From assembly GCF_014652455.1 (NCBI RefSeq), contig NZ_BMYV01000001.1:1240001-1304000 (forward strand): DNA of 64,000 nt, in the 5' to 3' direction. Under the pieces are notes generated by a model. It searched no databases, was not told where the DNA came from, and saw only the letters and a list, made by a program, of their open reading frames with translations. A program made the position numbers and the translations under genes. Shown piece after piece: positions 33,486 through 42,754 of this stretch. This DNA is from Litorimonas cladophorae. Its GTDB lineage: Bacteria > Pseudomonadota > Alphaproteobacteria > Caulobacterales > Maricaulaceae. The first letter of the stretch is position 1; each line of letters starts with the position of its first letter.

Positions 33486-34088
33486 ATGGCTGCCAAAAAA
33501 ACCACTGCGAAGAAAAAAGTTAACAAGCGTATTTTCAAAGTCGGACAACATATTGTCTATCCTGCGCATGGCGTTGGCGACGTGATTGGAATAGAGCAGC
33601 AAGTCATCGCAGGTTTTGACATCGAAGTTTACGTTGTAAAGTTCGAGCAAGATAAAATGACCCTACGCGTTCCAACTGACAAAGCTGGAACGTCTGGCAT
33701 GCGTGCGCTCTCTGATGATCTGACGCTCAAAGATGCTTTCACCACGCTCAAAGGTCGTGCGCGCATTAAGCGCACAATGTGGTCACGTCGTGCGCAAGAA
33801 TATGAAGCTAAGATCAATTCTGGTGACTTGATCCTTGTCGCTGAAGTCGTTCGTGATCTTCACCGTACGGATGCTCAGCCAGAGCAGTCATATTCCGAAC
33901 GTCAGCTCTATGAAAGCGCGATTGATCGCATGGTCCGTGAAGTGGCCGCGATTAAAAAGCAGTCACGTGATGCCGCCCTCGAAGAAGTTTTGGAAACCTT
34001 GGCGAAAGCCCGATCTCGTCAAGCGGCTAAAGCTGAAAAAGAAGCCGCCGCAAAAGAGGAACAAGAAGGTGATTCACCTGCGGCCTAA
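33486..34088 (+). CDS. carD: CarD-family transcription regulator
   Basis: A 200-residue CarD protein. After a Lys-rich start (AAKKTTAKKKVNKR) comes the RNA-polymerase-interaction domain FKVGQHIVYPAHGVGDVIGIE (about 16-36, shown in the sequence as one Tudor-like unit), and then a helical DNA-binding domain with the WSRRAQEYEAKINSGDL segment. The C-terminus is a charged tail (KAEKEAAAKEEQEG). CarD binds RNA polymerase beta and stabilises open complexes at rRNA and other promoters. The gene follows fdxA as in other alphaproteobacteria. Confidence 0.93.
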   Translation: MAAKKTTAKKKVNKRIFKVGQHIVYPAHGVGDVIGIEQQVIAGFDIEVYVVKFEQDKMTLRVPTDKAGTSGMRALSDDLTLKDAFTTLKGRARIKRTMWSRRAQEYEAKINSGDLILVAEVVRDLHRTDAQPEQSYSERQLYESAIDRMVREVAAIKKQSRDAALEEVLETLAKARSRQAAKAEKEAAAKEEQEGDSPAA

Positions 34089-34221
34089 GGCCGCTCCTAC
34101 CCTGCCATAGTGGGGTAAACTTCTGTTTTGCTGTAATTTTTGCGCTCACGCGCTTGACGTGTCCTACCACTTTACACATCGTTCACGCTCCGTTGGGGCG
34201 GGCGCGTGTAAGGATTTAGAC

Positions 34222-35856
34222 ATGAAAAAAACATTGAAACTACTTTTGATAACGGGCGCTTCCGGTGCCTTCCTCGGCGCTTGCGGTGGCGGAGGTGGTA
34301 GTTCAACGCCACCTGCCGTTGTTGTAACCCCACCACCGGTTACGGATACAGCGCCGGTTTACACAGCCGGCACTTTCGAGCCGGCGACAACCTTTAAGGA
34401 CATGTGCGAAACCCCCCGCGCCGGTCGAGCGGACCAAGCAGGTTCAACCTTGGAAGAAAAGTTCTGGCTCCGCTCTTGGACCGATGAAACTTACCTCTGG
34501 TACAACGAGGTTACCGACCGTGATCCGAATTCCATTGCCGACCGCATTGATTACTTCAACGAGCTGCGTACCGCCCGAACAACCTCTTCCGGCGCGCCTG
34601 TTGATCAATTCCATTTCAACATCGACACTGAAGAATATGAAGCCCGTCAATCGGGTGAGGCAAGCGCTGGCTATGGCGCGCGTTTCCGTCTCCTACAAAG
34701 TGCCCCCCCGCGCGATATCCGCGTGGTCTACACCCAGTCCAATGGCCCCGCTGGCGCTGCGGGTGGTTTCCGACGCGGCGACAAAATCTTAGTCGTCGAC
34801 GGTATTGACGCGGTAAATGGCGGCAGCACCCAAGCCGAACTCGATATCCTAAATGAAGGCACTTTCCCGACCGTCGCAGGTGTCGAGCATAACTTCACTG
34901 TCTTGGGGACGGATGGCGCGGAACGCGATGTCACCATCACATCCGCAGACGTCGTGGAGCAGCCAGTGACAACAACGTCAATTATCGACACGGCAGATAG
35001 TAAAAAAGTTGGCTATATCCATTTCACAACATTCTCGCCTTTCAGCTCTGAGGAAGCCATCTTTACCGCTATGCAGGAAATGGATGCGGCGAATGTCGAC
35101 GACCTTGTTCTTGATTTGCGGTATAATGGGGGTGGCCTACTTGCTGTCGCCGCGCAAGTTGGTTTCATGGTGGCGGGCGCGGATGAAACGGCCAACAAAA
35201 CTTTTGACCGCCTGACATTCAACGATAAAAACCCAACGACCAATCCCGTAACGGGTCGAGCTCTTGAGCCTACGCCGTTTTACAGCACAGGCTTGGGGTT
35301 CACCGTCAATCAAGGTGTTGCCCTTCCAGAATTGAATTTGGAGCGCGTCTTCATCCTATCCACCAGCGGAACCTGTTCTGCTTCGGAAGCCGTTATTAAC
35401 GGGCTTCGGGGCATCGATATCGAGGTCATTCTGATTGGCTCGCAAACTTGTGGCAAACCTTACGGATTCTATCCGACAGATAATTGCGGAGAAACCTATT
35501 TCACCGTTCAATTCCGGGGTGCTAATGACAAAGGGTTCGGCGATTATGCCGATGGTTTCTTACCAAATGACGGCAATGCTGGATTTGGCGAAGAAGTCCC
35601 TGGTTGCACCATTCCTGACGAATATCAGGGCGCTTTAGGCGACGCTGATGAGCCATTCTTGGCTGCGGCCCTGCAATATGCACAAAACGGAACCTGTCCA
35701 GCCGCGACTGTGACTAAGCCTGCACAATCAAAGCTACAGTCTACCTTTAGCTCTGGCTTGGACATGATGAGTGACCCTCGCTTGGCAACGGATGAGTTCC
35801 TTCGCACCAGCCGTATCGGCGGCGTCACAGATGACGTGATCGTAGGTGAACAATGA
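34222..35856 (+). CDS. S41-family (CTPase-type) protease lipoprotein
   Basis: A 544-residue exported protease. The signal peptide ends in the lipobox FLGA-C21, followed by a Gly and Pro-rich linker. A PDZ-like segment (GPAGAAGGFRRGDKILVVDGI) lies near 175-195. The S41 core follows with YIHFTTF, VLDLRYNGGG, GTCSASEAV (Ser near 386) and TCGKPYGF (Lys near 412), a Ser/Lys catalytic dyad. The ATG at 34222 has AAGGA about 8 nt upstream. It overlaps the following lipoprotein gene by ATGA. Confidence 0.9.
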   Translation: MKKTLKLLLITGASGAFLGACGGGGGSSTPPAVVVTPPPVTDTAPVYTAGTFEPATTFKDMCETPRAGRADQAGSTLEEKFWLRSWTDETYLWYNEVTDRDPNSIADRIDYFNELRTARTTSSGAPVDQFHFNIDTEEYEARQSGEASAGYGARFRLLQSAPPRDIRVVYTQSNGPAGAAGGFRRGDKILVVDGIDAVNGGSTQAELDILNEGTFPTVAGVEHNFTVLGTDGAERDVTITSADVVEQPVTTTSIIDTADSKKVGYIHFTTFSPFSSEEAIFTAMQEMDAANVDDLVLDLRYNGGGLLAVAAQVGFMVAGADETANKTFDRLTFNDKNPTTNPVTGRALEPTPFYSTGLGFTVNQGVALPELNLERVFILSTSGTCSASEAVINGLRGIDIEVILIGSQTCGKPYGFYPTDNCGETYFTVQFRGANDKGFGDYADGFLPNDGNAGFGEEVPGCTIPDEYQGALGDADEPFLAAALQYAQNGTCPAATVTKPAQSKLQSTFSSGLDMMSDPRLATDEFLRTSRIGGVTDDVIVGEQ

Positions 35857-36203
35857 GTATCGCCCGCCTTATCTCTCTCGCCACAGTCCTCGCTTTGACT
35901 GCCTGCCAGAGCGTTCCAAAGGCGCAGGCATCTCGGCTATCTATAGCGCCCGATGCCTCGCAAAGCCAAGCCATAAAACTTGCCGTTCATAAAGCGATGG
36001 GCCGCTCTGATCTGGATATGGATCCAGGTCGGCTCGTCGATACATCAATTCTGATCGTTCGTCCGATCGCGGTTAAAGATTTGACGGATCGTGTTCCCGG
36101 CACGCCCACGGAATTTACGCTCATGCGTCGCGGCGAAATGTGTTACCTACTCGAAGCAGGCGGTGGTCGGCGAATTGAGCTGCCCGACTTGCAGTGTCGA
36201 TAA
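35853..36203 (+). CDS. Small lipoprotein of unknown function
   Basis: A 116-residue protein with a lipobox LTAC at the end of a short signal peptide. The rest is one small domain with HKAMGRSDLDMDPG and a final MCYLLEAGGGRRIELPDLQC; two cysteines near the C-terminus may form a disulfide. It is co-translated with the S41 protease (ATGA overlap at 35853), so it may be an inhibitor, partner or cofactor of the protease. No family is recognised. Confidence 0.75.
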   Translation: MSIARLISLATVLALTACQSVPKAQASRLSIAPDASQSQAIKLAVHKAMGRSDLDMDPGRLVDTSILIVRPIAVKDLTDRVPGTPTEFTLMRRGEMCYLLEAGGGRRIELPDLQCR

Positions 36204-36227
36204 ATAGAAACACCTAGGCGCCTTGCG

Positions 36228-37064
36228 CTAAGATAAAACTTCCAAACGGCCCGGATGATCAAGCCAGATCATTGGGCCGTTTATCATTTCAATCCAGCCG
36301 CGCACACGAACGCGGGCCCCTGACAGCTCAACGGGCTTTATCTCATCGAAACGTTTGACGTTCTTTTTGGCGATAGCAACGGTGAAGTCCGTTCGATAGT
36401 CTGCCCCAAAATTGAGATAAATTCGCCCCCTCACATCCGCGGTGGAGGTAACAACGCCCTCAATGATTTGCCAACTGTCCACATCTTGCGCCAATGGATC
36501 GGGGTCCGGCTTCCGTACCGCATACGTGGGGTCGGCCCAAAGGCCGCGCGAACGGTCGCGCGCTTGGTTCTCAAACCCGTAGAGCGCCTCCATATCAGCT
36601 AGTTCGCCCTTCCAGCTATAAACCCGCACCAGTCCTAAACGCACAAGCTCACCCTGTACCCAGAGATCAGGGACGCCCCGTCCGTCGAGGGTGTGAACCT
36701 GCGCGACAGCTCTGCCAAAGCGGTCGCGGTTTTCGCCGCCGTAAAAAAGCTGAACACGGCGGCCTTGGATAATGGCCGCAAGCCCTGCCTTAGCCTCTTT
36801 GGCATAGGGCCAAGCCTTTTGCGCACGTTGGGCGGTGCGTGGGGCTTGTACGGCAGAAAGGCGTACGGAGAGCTCGCTCTCATCGGACAAGCGCATAACG
36901 AAACTATCGCCATCTACAATGCGGGCCACCTGCCCGATCTCACCTTTGGAAAGGCTCGGTACTGACGGCGATTTCGATTTCCCCATGAGGAAGAGCGAAG
37001 CGGTGCCAGTGATGAGCGCGGTTCGGCGGCTCAACAGAATATTTGTGTCAGCTTCAGACGTCAC
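36228..37064 (-). CDS. Thermonuclease (SNase) family protein with altered active site
   Basis: A 278-residue protein with an RR motif near the N-terminus (LLSRRTALITG), consistent with a Tat-type or uncleaved signal. An SNase fold follows: ARIVDGDSFVMRL (Asp51, Asp53), VRLSAVQAPR (Arg68) and DRFGRAVA (Arg118). In staphylococcal nuclease the calcium Asp and the base Glu lie in DxPE; here that site reads Q73-A-P-R76. So two catalytic positions are changed while both arginines stay. It may bind nucleic acid without cutting it. A C-terminal extra domain (about 195-278) is strand-rich and may be OB-like. Confidence 0.85.
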   Translation of the reverse strand: MTSEADTNILLSRRTALITGTASLFLMGKSKSPSVPSLSKGEIGQVARIVDGDSFVMRLSDESELSVRLSAVQAPRTAQRAQKAWPYAKEAKAGLAAIIQGRRVQLFYGGENRDRFGRAVAQVHTLDGRGVPDLWVQGELVRLGLVRVYSWKGELADMEALYGFENQARDRSRGLWADPTYAVRKPDPDPLAQDVDSWQIIEGVVTSTADVRGRIYLNFGADYRTDFTVAIAKKNVKRFDEIKPVELSGARVRVRGWIEMINGPMIWLDHPGRLEVLS

Positions 37065-37180
37065 AAGCGATCTGTCCCATAAAAACCACCACAGGTCGAA
37101 TCATCTGTATTGCAACAGAGTCTACAGTAGGGGCGGCTATGCTTGCGCAATTTAGGCAAGTTTCATAAAGGGGCGGAGAT

Positions 37181-37257
37181 GGTCCCGTAGCTCAGTCGGA
37201 TAGAGCAACAGATTCCTAATCTGTAGGTCGGTGGTTCGAATCCACCCGGGATCGCCA
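37181..37257 (+). tRNA. tRNA-Arg (anticodon CCT)
   Basis: A 77-nt cloverleaf with encoded CCA. The acceptor stem GGTCCCG pairs with CGGGATC, with one G-U pair. The anticodon arm ACAGA/TCTGT encloses the loop TTCCTAA, giving anticodon CCT for AGG codons. The T arm carries GGTTCGAATCC. No attachment site or integrase is seen next to it. Confidence 0.97.
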
Positions 37258-37262
37258 TCTAT

Positions 37263-37826
37263 TTACTTTCGACGTAAAGCCGGAATCATCCGCGCCAGTG
37301 TTCCGTCTTTGGCGACAAAATGATGCTTAAGAGCGCCACCTACGTGCAGGACGAATAAGAATAAAATCAACTTCGCCCCGATCTCATGTAGCAGCTTTAA
37401 TCGGTCCGTCATCGCATCCGAGGACGGAACACCCGGCATGTCAGGCAGTGGGATGAGAAAGAAAAGCTTATTTTCAATAGGTAAGCGCGACGCTGACACC
37501 ATAGCCCAACCAAGCAGCGGAACCCCAATCATCAGAACGTAAAATCCGACGTGGGTCACTTTGGCTGCGCTGAGCTCCCACTTTTTCATATCGGCGGACA
37601 GAGGTGGCGGCTTATGCCCTAATCGCCAGATCAACCGAAAAAGTGACAGGATTAGGACCGTGATCCCAAAGCTTTTATGCCATTGATAAATTGTGAACCT
37701 CTGCGGCATCCATTCCTGCGTCATCAAAAACCCAAATACGATCAGGCTCAGGATCATCAGCGCGATCGCCCAATGAAGGGCAATCGCAACGCGTGAATAA
37801 CGGTCGTTTGACAGAGGTGTTGCCAC
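37263..37826 (-). CDS. Cytochrome b561 family membrane protein
   Basis: A 187-residue integral membrane protein with four helices and the haem-binding histidines of the bacterial cytochrome b561 family (ALHWAIALM near the start, WHKSFG, HVGFYVLMIGVPLLGW, and HVGGALKHHF near the end). Relatives such as CybB oxidise superoxide and reduce quinone. Its GTG start shares a base with the stop codon of the YceI gene, so they form one unit. E. coli has a similar yceJ-yceI pair. Confidence 0.92.
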   Translation of the reverse strand: MATPLSNDRYSRVAIALHWAIALMILSLIVFGFLMTQEWMPQRFTIYQWHKSFGITVLILSLFRLIWRLGHKPPPLSADMKKWELSAAKVTHVGFYVLMIGVPLLGWAMVSASRLPIENKLFFLIPLPDMPGVPSSDAMTDRLKLLHEIGAKLILFLFVLHVGGALKHHFVAKDGTLARMIPALRRK

Positions 37827-38500
37827 TATTCGACTTTCTGAAATTCAACTTCGATGGTGATTTCAATTTCATCAGCCGAAGGCGCGTAGGTATCGACGCC
37901 AAATTCGGAGCGGCTCAATGTGCCCTTGGCAGAGACGCCAAACATATCAACACCTGACCGGAAATGTTTGCCAACTTTGTTCACGGTCCCTGTCAGGGTG
38001 AACGGCTTGGTGACGTCTTTGATTGTCAGATTGCCCGTCAATGTACCGTAGCCATCTTTGATTTGTGAGATATCCGTCGAAACGAATGTGACCTCAGGAT
38101 AGTTTTCAACATCGAAAAAATCTGCTGATTTAATGTGTTTGTCCCAAGCCTCAACGCCCGTATCCAGATCTTCGGTGGGGAGGGAGACGCTTAATGTTGA
38201 ATTTTCTGGGTTTTCATTGTCGAAAACAATTGTCGCATCCGTAGTGCCCCAGCGGATGATCGGGCGGGAATATTCCTGATGCCAGTATTGGAACGCGACA
38301 TAGGCGTGTCCCTGCTCTGACTTATACGTACCGCTTGGGAGCACCGATAAATCAGCGCCACGCATCTCGATTTCGCCAGCCACATCGGTGGCGGCCTCGA
38401 CGACGGTGCGGTCCATTTTCGCCGTATTCGTGTCTGCGCCATTGGAGCACGCGGACAAAAGCGCGGCCGTTGAAATAAGAGTAAGTTTACCGAGGTGCAT
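37826..38500 (-). CDS. YceI-family lipoprotein
   Basis: A 224-residue protein with a lipobox (LLSAC). The mature part is a lipocalin-like YceI barrel that binds polyisoprenoid chains, with the typical text HAYVAFQYWHQEY, KHIKSADFFDVENYPEVTFVST and GTLTGNLTIKDVTKPFTL. The ATG at 38500 has GGAG about 5 nt upstream. It is translated with cytochrome b561, with which it probably works on isoprenoid quinones in the periplasm. Confidence 0.93.
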   Translation of the reverse strand: MHLGKLTLISTAALLSACSNGADTNTAKMDRTVVEAATDVAGEIEMRGADLSVLPSGTYKSEQGHAYVAFQYWHQEYSRPIIRWGTTDATIVFDNENPENSTLSVSLPTEDLDTGVEAWDKHIKSADFFDVENYPEVTFVSTDISQIKDGYGTLTGNLTIKDVTKPFTLTGTVNKVGKHFRSGVDMFGVSAKGTLSRSEFGVDTYAPSADEIEITIEVEFQKVE

Positions 38501-38638
38501 TTTAATCTCCAAGTTCTATTTTACGTAAGTACGAGTTAAAAAGCAAAAAGTCTTGATTAATTCTTGGCCGTACCATCACATTCTCTTGTGAACTAAAACG
38601 TGAAAGCGCGCATTGCTTCTGGCTATTCTTGCATTTGA

Positions 38639-39625
38639 CTAGTCTTGCATCTGCTGCGGCTTTGGAAAATGCTGGCGCAAAACATCCGCGGCATCGAGTG
38701 GGATCGATTTAGCTTTCGGGAACGCGCGAGCGAAATTTAAGAAGCCATGCGGCATCGCTTTTTCATGATGATAGGTCACATCACACCCGTGATTGATCAG
38801 ATTATCCGCATAAAGTTTCCCCTCATCCCGCAGGGGGTCCAGACCCGCAGTCAAAACAAAAGCGGGTGGCATGCCTTTCAAATTCTTTTCCAAAAGCGGT
38901 GAGAGACGCGTGTCGGTCGCATCGGCTCCCGCCACATAATGTTCGTCAATAAACTTCAACGCCATAAATCCGAGTTGTAGCCAGTCCTGCGGTCCTGGCT
39001 TGGGCGGCTTAAATTCCATGAGTTGCATCAGCGGATAAAACAGAATTTGGCTCTTGATCTGATTGCGGTATTTTTGAGCGAGATAAGCTGCCATGTTACC
39101 GCCTGCACTGTCTCCGCCCACTGCGATGTTAGCCGGATCAATGCCATAATCTTCTAGACCTTGTCCGTCTAACGCCCATTTCAACACGGTTTCGCAATCG
39201 TCTGGGCCAGCAGGATAGGCGTGCTGTGGCGCGAGCCGGTAATCAACGCTCAAGACCCTGCAGATCGCACCATTTGCGAGACGTCGCGTGATACCCTCAT
39301 GCGTTTCCACATCGCAGGTCACAAAACCGCCTCCGTGGAAATATATTAGACAGGGTCCAGCAGGTTGGTCAGCCCCAAAAGGCACAAATAGACGGCAGGG
39401 AATGGCGTTCTCATCTTCCCCAACGTTGAAATTCTCAGTGTTGGCCATCCGTGGACCAGGTTTATCAAATTGGTTAGTGACGCGGCGAAAGCTTTCTTGG
39501 AACACATCGATTTGATCAGGTTCAAATTTAAACTTGGCGAGTTGCTGTTGAAAAATTGACGGCTTTTCCTCGGCATTTGTTTCGTCTTTGCGTCGTTTTA
39601 AACGCTGTAGGAAATTCTCACTCAT
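38639..39625 (-). CDS. HSL-family alpha/beta hydrolase (esterase/lipase)
   Basis: A 328-residue esterase. It shows HGGGF (97-101), GGDS173AGG, TAGLDPLRDEG with the catalytic Asp, and MPHGF with the catalytic His. It hydrolyses acyl esters of short to medium length. Its ATG at 39625 overlaps the stop of the DJ-1/PfpI gene (TAATG), so they are one transcript. GGAG lies 8 nt upstream. Confidence 0.92.
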   Translation of the reverse strand: MSENFLQRLKRRKDETNAEEKPSIFQQQLAKFKFEPDQIDVFQESFRRVTNQFDKPGPRMANTENFNVGEDENAIPCRLFVPFGADQPAGPCLIYFHGGGFVTCDVETHEGITRRLANGAICRVLSVDYRLAPQHAYPAGPDDCETVLKWALDGQGLEDYGIDPANIAVGGDSAGGNMAAYLAQKYRNQIKSQILFYPLMQLMEFKPPKPGPQDWLQLGFMALKFIDEHYVAGADATDTRLSPLLEKNLKGMPPAFVLTAGLDPLRDEGKLYADNLINHGCDVTYHHEKAMPHGFLNFARAFPKAKSIPLDAADVLRQHFPKPQQMQD

Positions 39626-40245
39626 TACACATCTCCAGCATAGGGTGGTGCGGGATCATACTCCATGGCGCGCTGAACGTCCCGCGCAAATTGCGGCGAA
39701 AACATTTCACCCACCAGCCAGAGCGCCATATCGATGCCGGCAGAGACGCCCGCCGAACTCACAAGATGTCCATCACGTACATATCGGATGTTTGGCACTA
39801 AGATCCCTTCCAAGCCGAGGCGTTTAAATTCTTCAAATGCGGCCCAATGGGTCGTAATCCGTTTTTCTGTCGTCAACCCAGCTTTGGACAGCGCAAACAC
39901 ACCTGTGCAAACAGATGTGACCCATTTGCATGTCGGTGCAATTGTCTCGATCCACTCTATCACGGGCGGGCGTTGGATAAGAGGCCGCACCCCTTGCCCG
40001 CCAGGAACACAGATAATATCGAGGGCGCTGACGTCCGCGATTGCGACATCCGCTAACACCCGCATATTTTTAACAGCTTTAATTTGTTCGCCATTCTCAC
40101 TGATGAGACGCACTCGAACCGCGTCGCGTTCTTCACGAGCTCGAAGCACCGTGTTGACCATGTTCCAGACTTCCCACGGTCCCACAAAATCAAGTTCTTC
40201 AACATCGTCAAAGATTAAAATTCCAATATCTATCACTGAAACCAA
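39625..40245 (-). CDS. DJ-1/PfpI family protein, isonitrile hydratase-like
   Basis: A 206-residue protein of the DJ-1/PfpI superfamily. The nucleophile elbow is VTSVC113-TGVF, with the acidic partner in LDFVGPWEV (about 19-27). The stretch ITTHWAAFEEFKRLG and VSSAGVSAGIDMAL match isonitrile (isocyanide) hydratases, which turn isonitriles to N-formamides. No AraC domain follows. The TTG at 40245 or GTG at 40236 is the start. It is in an operon with an esterase. Confidence 0.8.
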   Translation of the reverse strand: MVSVIDIGILIFDDVEELDFVGPWEVWNMVNTVLRAREERDAVRVRLISENGEQIKAVKNMRVLADVAIADVSALDIICVPGGQGVRPLIQRPPVIEWIETIAPTCKWVTSVCTGVFALSKAGLTTEKRITTHWAAFEEFKRLGLEGILVPNIRYVRDGHLVSSAGVSAGIDMALWLVGEMFSPQFARDVQRAMEYDPAPPYAGDV

Positions 40246-40306
40246 ACTTTCTGAAAAGACCTAAAGGAGCGCTCCGCTACATTTTGTGATAGATTTCTGG
40301 GAGCTT

Positions 40307-40870
40307 TCACGCAGAAAATCCGCCGCTGTCTAGAAACGCTTGCTCTTCGGGGGTCGTTTCTCGTCGGATAAATTTGTTGCGATGCGGAAAGCGGCCAAAT
40401 CTTGCGATTACATCCCGATGAATTTTAGCGAATTTCAGCGTCCCCTCCTCAACGAGCCGGGCATCACACAGGGTTACGCAAGCCTCCTGATCCGCTAAAT
40501 TCTCACTGTGCATATAAGGCATATATACAAAAGGCCGTTGCTCTTGGGTAAGCTTTAGGTCGGCCTTCAGAGCCACCATGCGCTTAGCCGCCGCCAAGGC
40601 TTTTTCATCCCACGCAAAGGCAGCGGGTGTGGCGCGATACATATTTCGCGGCAATTGATCCAAGGCGATGATCAACGCCAGATGCGCGTCTGGCCCCTGC
40701 GTTTCCCACGCGTGAACCGTTGAAACCCTCGCTTGGTCCGCCGCCAATGACATGGCCGTCATTTCCAAGTTTTGCCGTATATGAGCGTCAAAGGCGTCGG
40801 TTGATTTGAACCAGTGTTTCTTGGCCTCTGGCGAAAACCAGAACGCTAAAATATCCGCCGCAGTCTTCAT
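40307..40870 (-). CDS. DUF924-family protein
   Basis: A 187-residue cytoplasmic protein with the DUF924 text ILAFWFSPEAKKHWF, ALDQLPRNMYR and RPFVYMPYMHSENL. It is an all-helical TPR-like protein with no known reaction. The ATG at 40870 lies one base after the stop of the FATP-type synthetase, so it is coupled to it. Longer in-frame starts are rejected. Confidence 0.88.
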   Translation of the reverse strand: MKTAADILAFWFSPEAKKHWFKSTDAFDAHIRQNLEMTAMSLAADQARVSTVHAWETQGPDAHLALIIALDQLPRNMYRATPAAFAWDEKALAAAKRMVALKADLKLTQEQRPFVYMPYMHSENLADQEACVTLCDARLVEEGTLKFAKIHRDVIARFGRFPHRNKFIRRETTPEEQAFLDSGGFSA

Positions 40871-40871
40871 T

Positions 40872-42659
40872 CTAGAGACGAACCGATCCACTAATAATTC
40901 CAGCGTAAACCTCAGGGTCAATCCGAGAGTAGCCGCCCGTCTTAGGGTCAGCATATAAAACCGGCTCTGAGATATTAGCGGGATCAAAGCCCGCTTTTAC
41001 CAGATTTGTTTTCTTGAATTTAAACGTACTGGTCGTGTCAGAATCTTTTGACAGACGGATGAAGACGGGACGCGCGTAATGCGGCAGTTCCTTATCCACA
41101 TGGGCTTTCAGCTTCTCAAGATCGGGATCGCCCTCAATGACAAGGGATGCCATTCCTGCGCGGCCGTCATATCCTGGGACAGCGACGCCATAGACGTTGG
41201 CTTGGGTCACCCCTGGAAAGACCGACAGGACAGCGGCAACTTCATTCGTGGCAACGTTTTCCGCTTTCCAACGGAACGTATCCCCTACTCGGTCCATGAA
41301 GTAGTAATAGCCTTCCGCGTCGCGTTTCATCAGGTCCCCTGTACGGAACCACGCGTCGCCTTTTTTGAACACGTCGCGTAAAATTTTCTTCTGCGTGTCT
41401 TCTTTCGTGCCATAGCCTTCAAAGCGGAAACGCGGGTCATCATCCCTAATTTCACCAATCATTTCGCCAGGCGTATTTAGGTTTTCACGAATGCAGAACC
41501 CGTCCGCGCCTCGCGGATTTTCGCCCGTTTCCACGTCATAACGAATGATATCGATATTAAACTTCCAAGCCAGATAGGACGGCACGCGTCCAACCGCGCC
41601 CACAGGACCGTCGACATTGATTAAGCTGACATTACCTTCTGTTGCGCCGTAGAATTCAATCACGTGGGGAATGTTGAAGCGGCTCACAAAGCTCTCCCAC
41701 ACTTCTGGTCGCAAGCCATTGCCCATGATCCATTTGATACTATGCGCACGCTCATTTTCCGTTGGTGGTTGAGACAGCAGAAAGCGACAGAGCTCGCCCA
41801 CATAAGCGAACATCGTCGCCCCATATTTAACTGCATCATCCCAGAAACGGGACGCTGAAAACTTCGGTATCACGATCACCGCCCCACCATAGGTCAACAT
41901 CGCGCCACATCCCACGAGGCCGCCTGTGGCATGGTACATTGGCAAAACCATCATCATGCGGTCAGATGCAGATGCGCGCGCACCGCTACCTAGACCACGC
42001 ATATAATTTTGAGCGCGTACATGGGTGACTTTTGCCGCTTTCGGCATGCCTGTCGTCCCAGAGGTGAACATTTTCATGGCGAGGCCCGCCGCAGTTAAGC
42101 CATCGCGTTCCGATCTAGCCGGGCGGTCAGGTCGAAGTTCCGACAGTGCATTGTCGAAACTATCATAACCCTCAACGTCGCCAAAAGCGGCCCACACCTT
42201 TGGTTCACCCTCGACTTGGTCTTTTGCGCCATTCCATTGTTCAGCCATTTCGACATCCATAACGACATGCTTGGATTCAGAAATATTGACACAATGGGCG
42301 AGCGCTTTCCCTGTGAGTTGATAGTTTAGCAACGCGGGCACAACGCCTAGCTTTGTGAGGCCAAACCAAAGCGGAATATACTCCAGTCGATTTCGCGCGA
42401 AGATGGCGACGGTGTCACCTTGGACAAGGCCGAGGCCCTTCGCCCAAGCCGCGACACGGTTCGCGTAGGTTTCCATGTCGTTATAGGTCCACTGACGATC
42501 GCCCTCAATAAAGGCGAGGTTAGGTCCGAAAGCATCAACGCGCATTTCCAACTCATCCGCGATCAAATTATTTGACGACGCGTCAACAGTTTTGACCGCC
42601 CGCAACATGCGCAGCAAGCCACCGACGAATTTGATCTCACGCGAGAGAGAAAAGCCCAT
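40872..42659 (-). CDS. FATP-type very-long-chain acyl-CoA synthetase
   Basis: A 595-residue adenylating enzyme of the fatty-acid-transport-protein branch. The phosphate loop is FTSGTTGMPKAAKVTH (about 197-212). The branch signatures EFYGATEGNVSLINVDGP and DRVGDTFRWKAENVATNEV are present. It activates long or very long chain fatty acids or bile-acid-like substrates. The ATG at 42659 has GGAGG 7 nt upstream. DUF924 follows after one base. Confidence 0.92.
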   Translation of the reverse strand: MGFSLSREIKFVGGLLRMLRAVKTVDASSNNLIADELEMRVDAFGPNLAFIEGDRQWTYNDMETYANRVAAWAKGLGLVQGDTVAIFARNRLEYIPLWFGLTKLGVVPALLNYQLTGKALAHCVNISESKHVVMDVEMAEQWNGAKDQVEGEPKVWAAFGDVEGYDSFDNALSELRPDRPARSERDGLTAAGLAMKMFTSGTTGMPKAAKVTHVRAQNYMRGLGSGARASASDRMMMVLPMYHATGGLVGCGAMLTYGGAVIVIPKFSASRFWDDAVKYGATMFAYVGELCRFLLSQPPTENERAHSIKWIMGNGLRPEVWESFVSRFNIPHVIEFYGATEGNVSLINVDGPVGAVGRVPSYLAWKFNIDIIRYDVETGENPRGADGFCIRENLNTPGEMIGEIRDDDPRFRFEGYGTKEDTQKKILRDVFKKGDAWFRTGDLMKRDAEGYYYFMDRVGDTFRWKAENVATNEVAAVLSVFPGVTQANVYGVAVPGYDGRAGMASLVIEGDPDLEKLKAHVDKELPHYARPVFIRLSKDSDTTSTFKFKKTNLVKAGFDPANISEPVLYADPKTGGYSRIDPEVYAGIISGSVRL

Positions 42660-42720
42660 TAGGACCTCCGATTGGGAAAGGATTTGGAAAGTGTCTTATC
42701 CACACTCTGACAGATTTGGC

Positions 42721-42754
42721 AAAAGAAAACCCCGTTTGCCAGGATGAGGCAAAC
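42721..42754 (-). terminator. Terminator of the Arg-rich secreted protein gene
   Basis: GTTTGCC (42734-42740) and GGCAAAC (42748-42754) form a 7-bp stem. On the minus strand the stem is followed by GGGGTTTTCTTTT. Confidence 0.65.
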
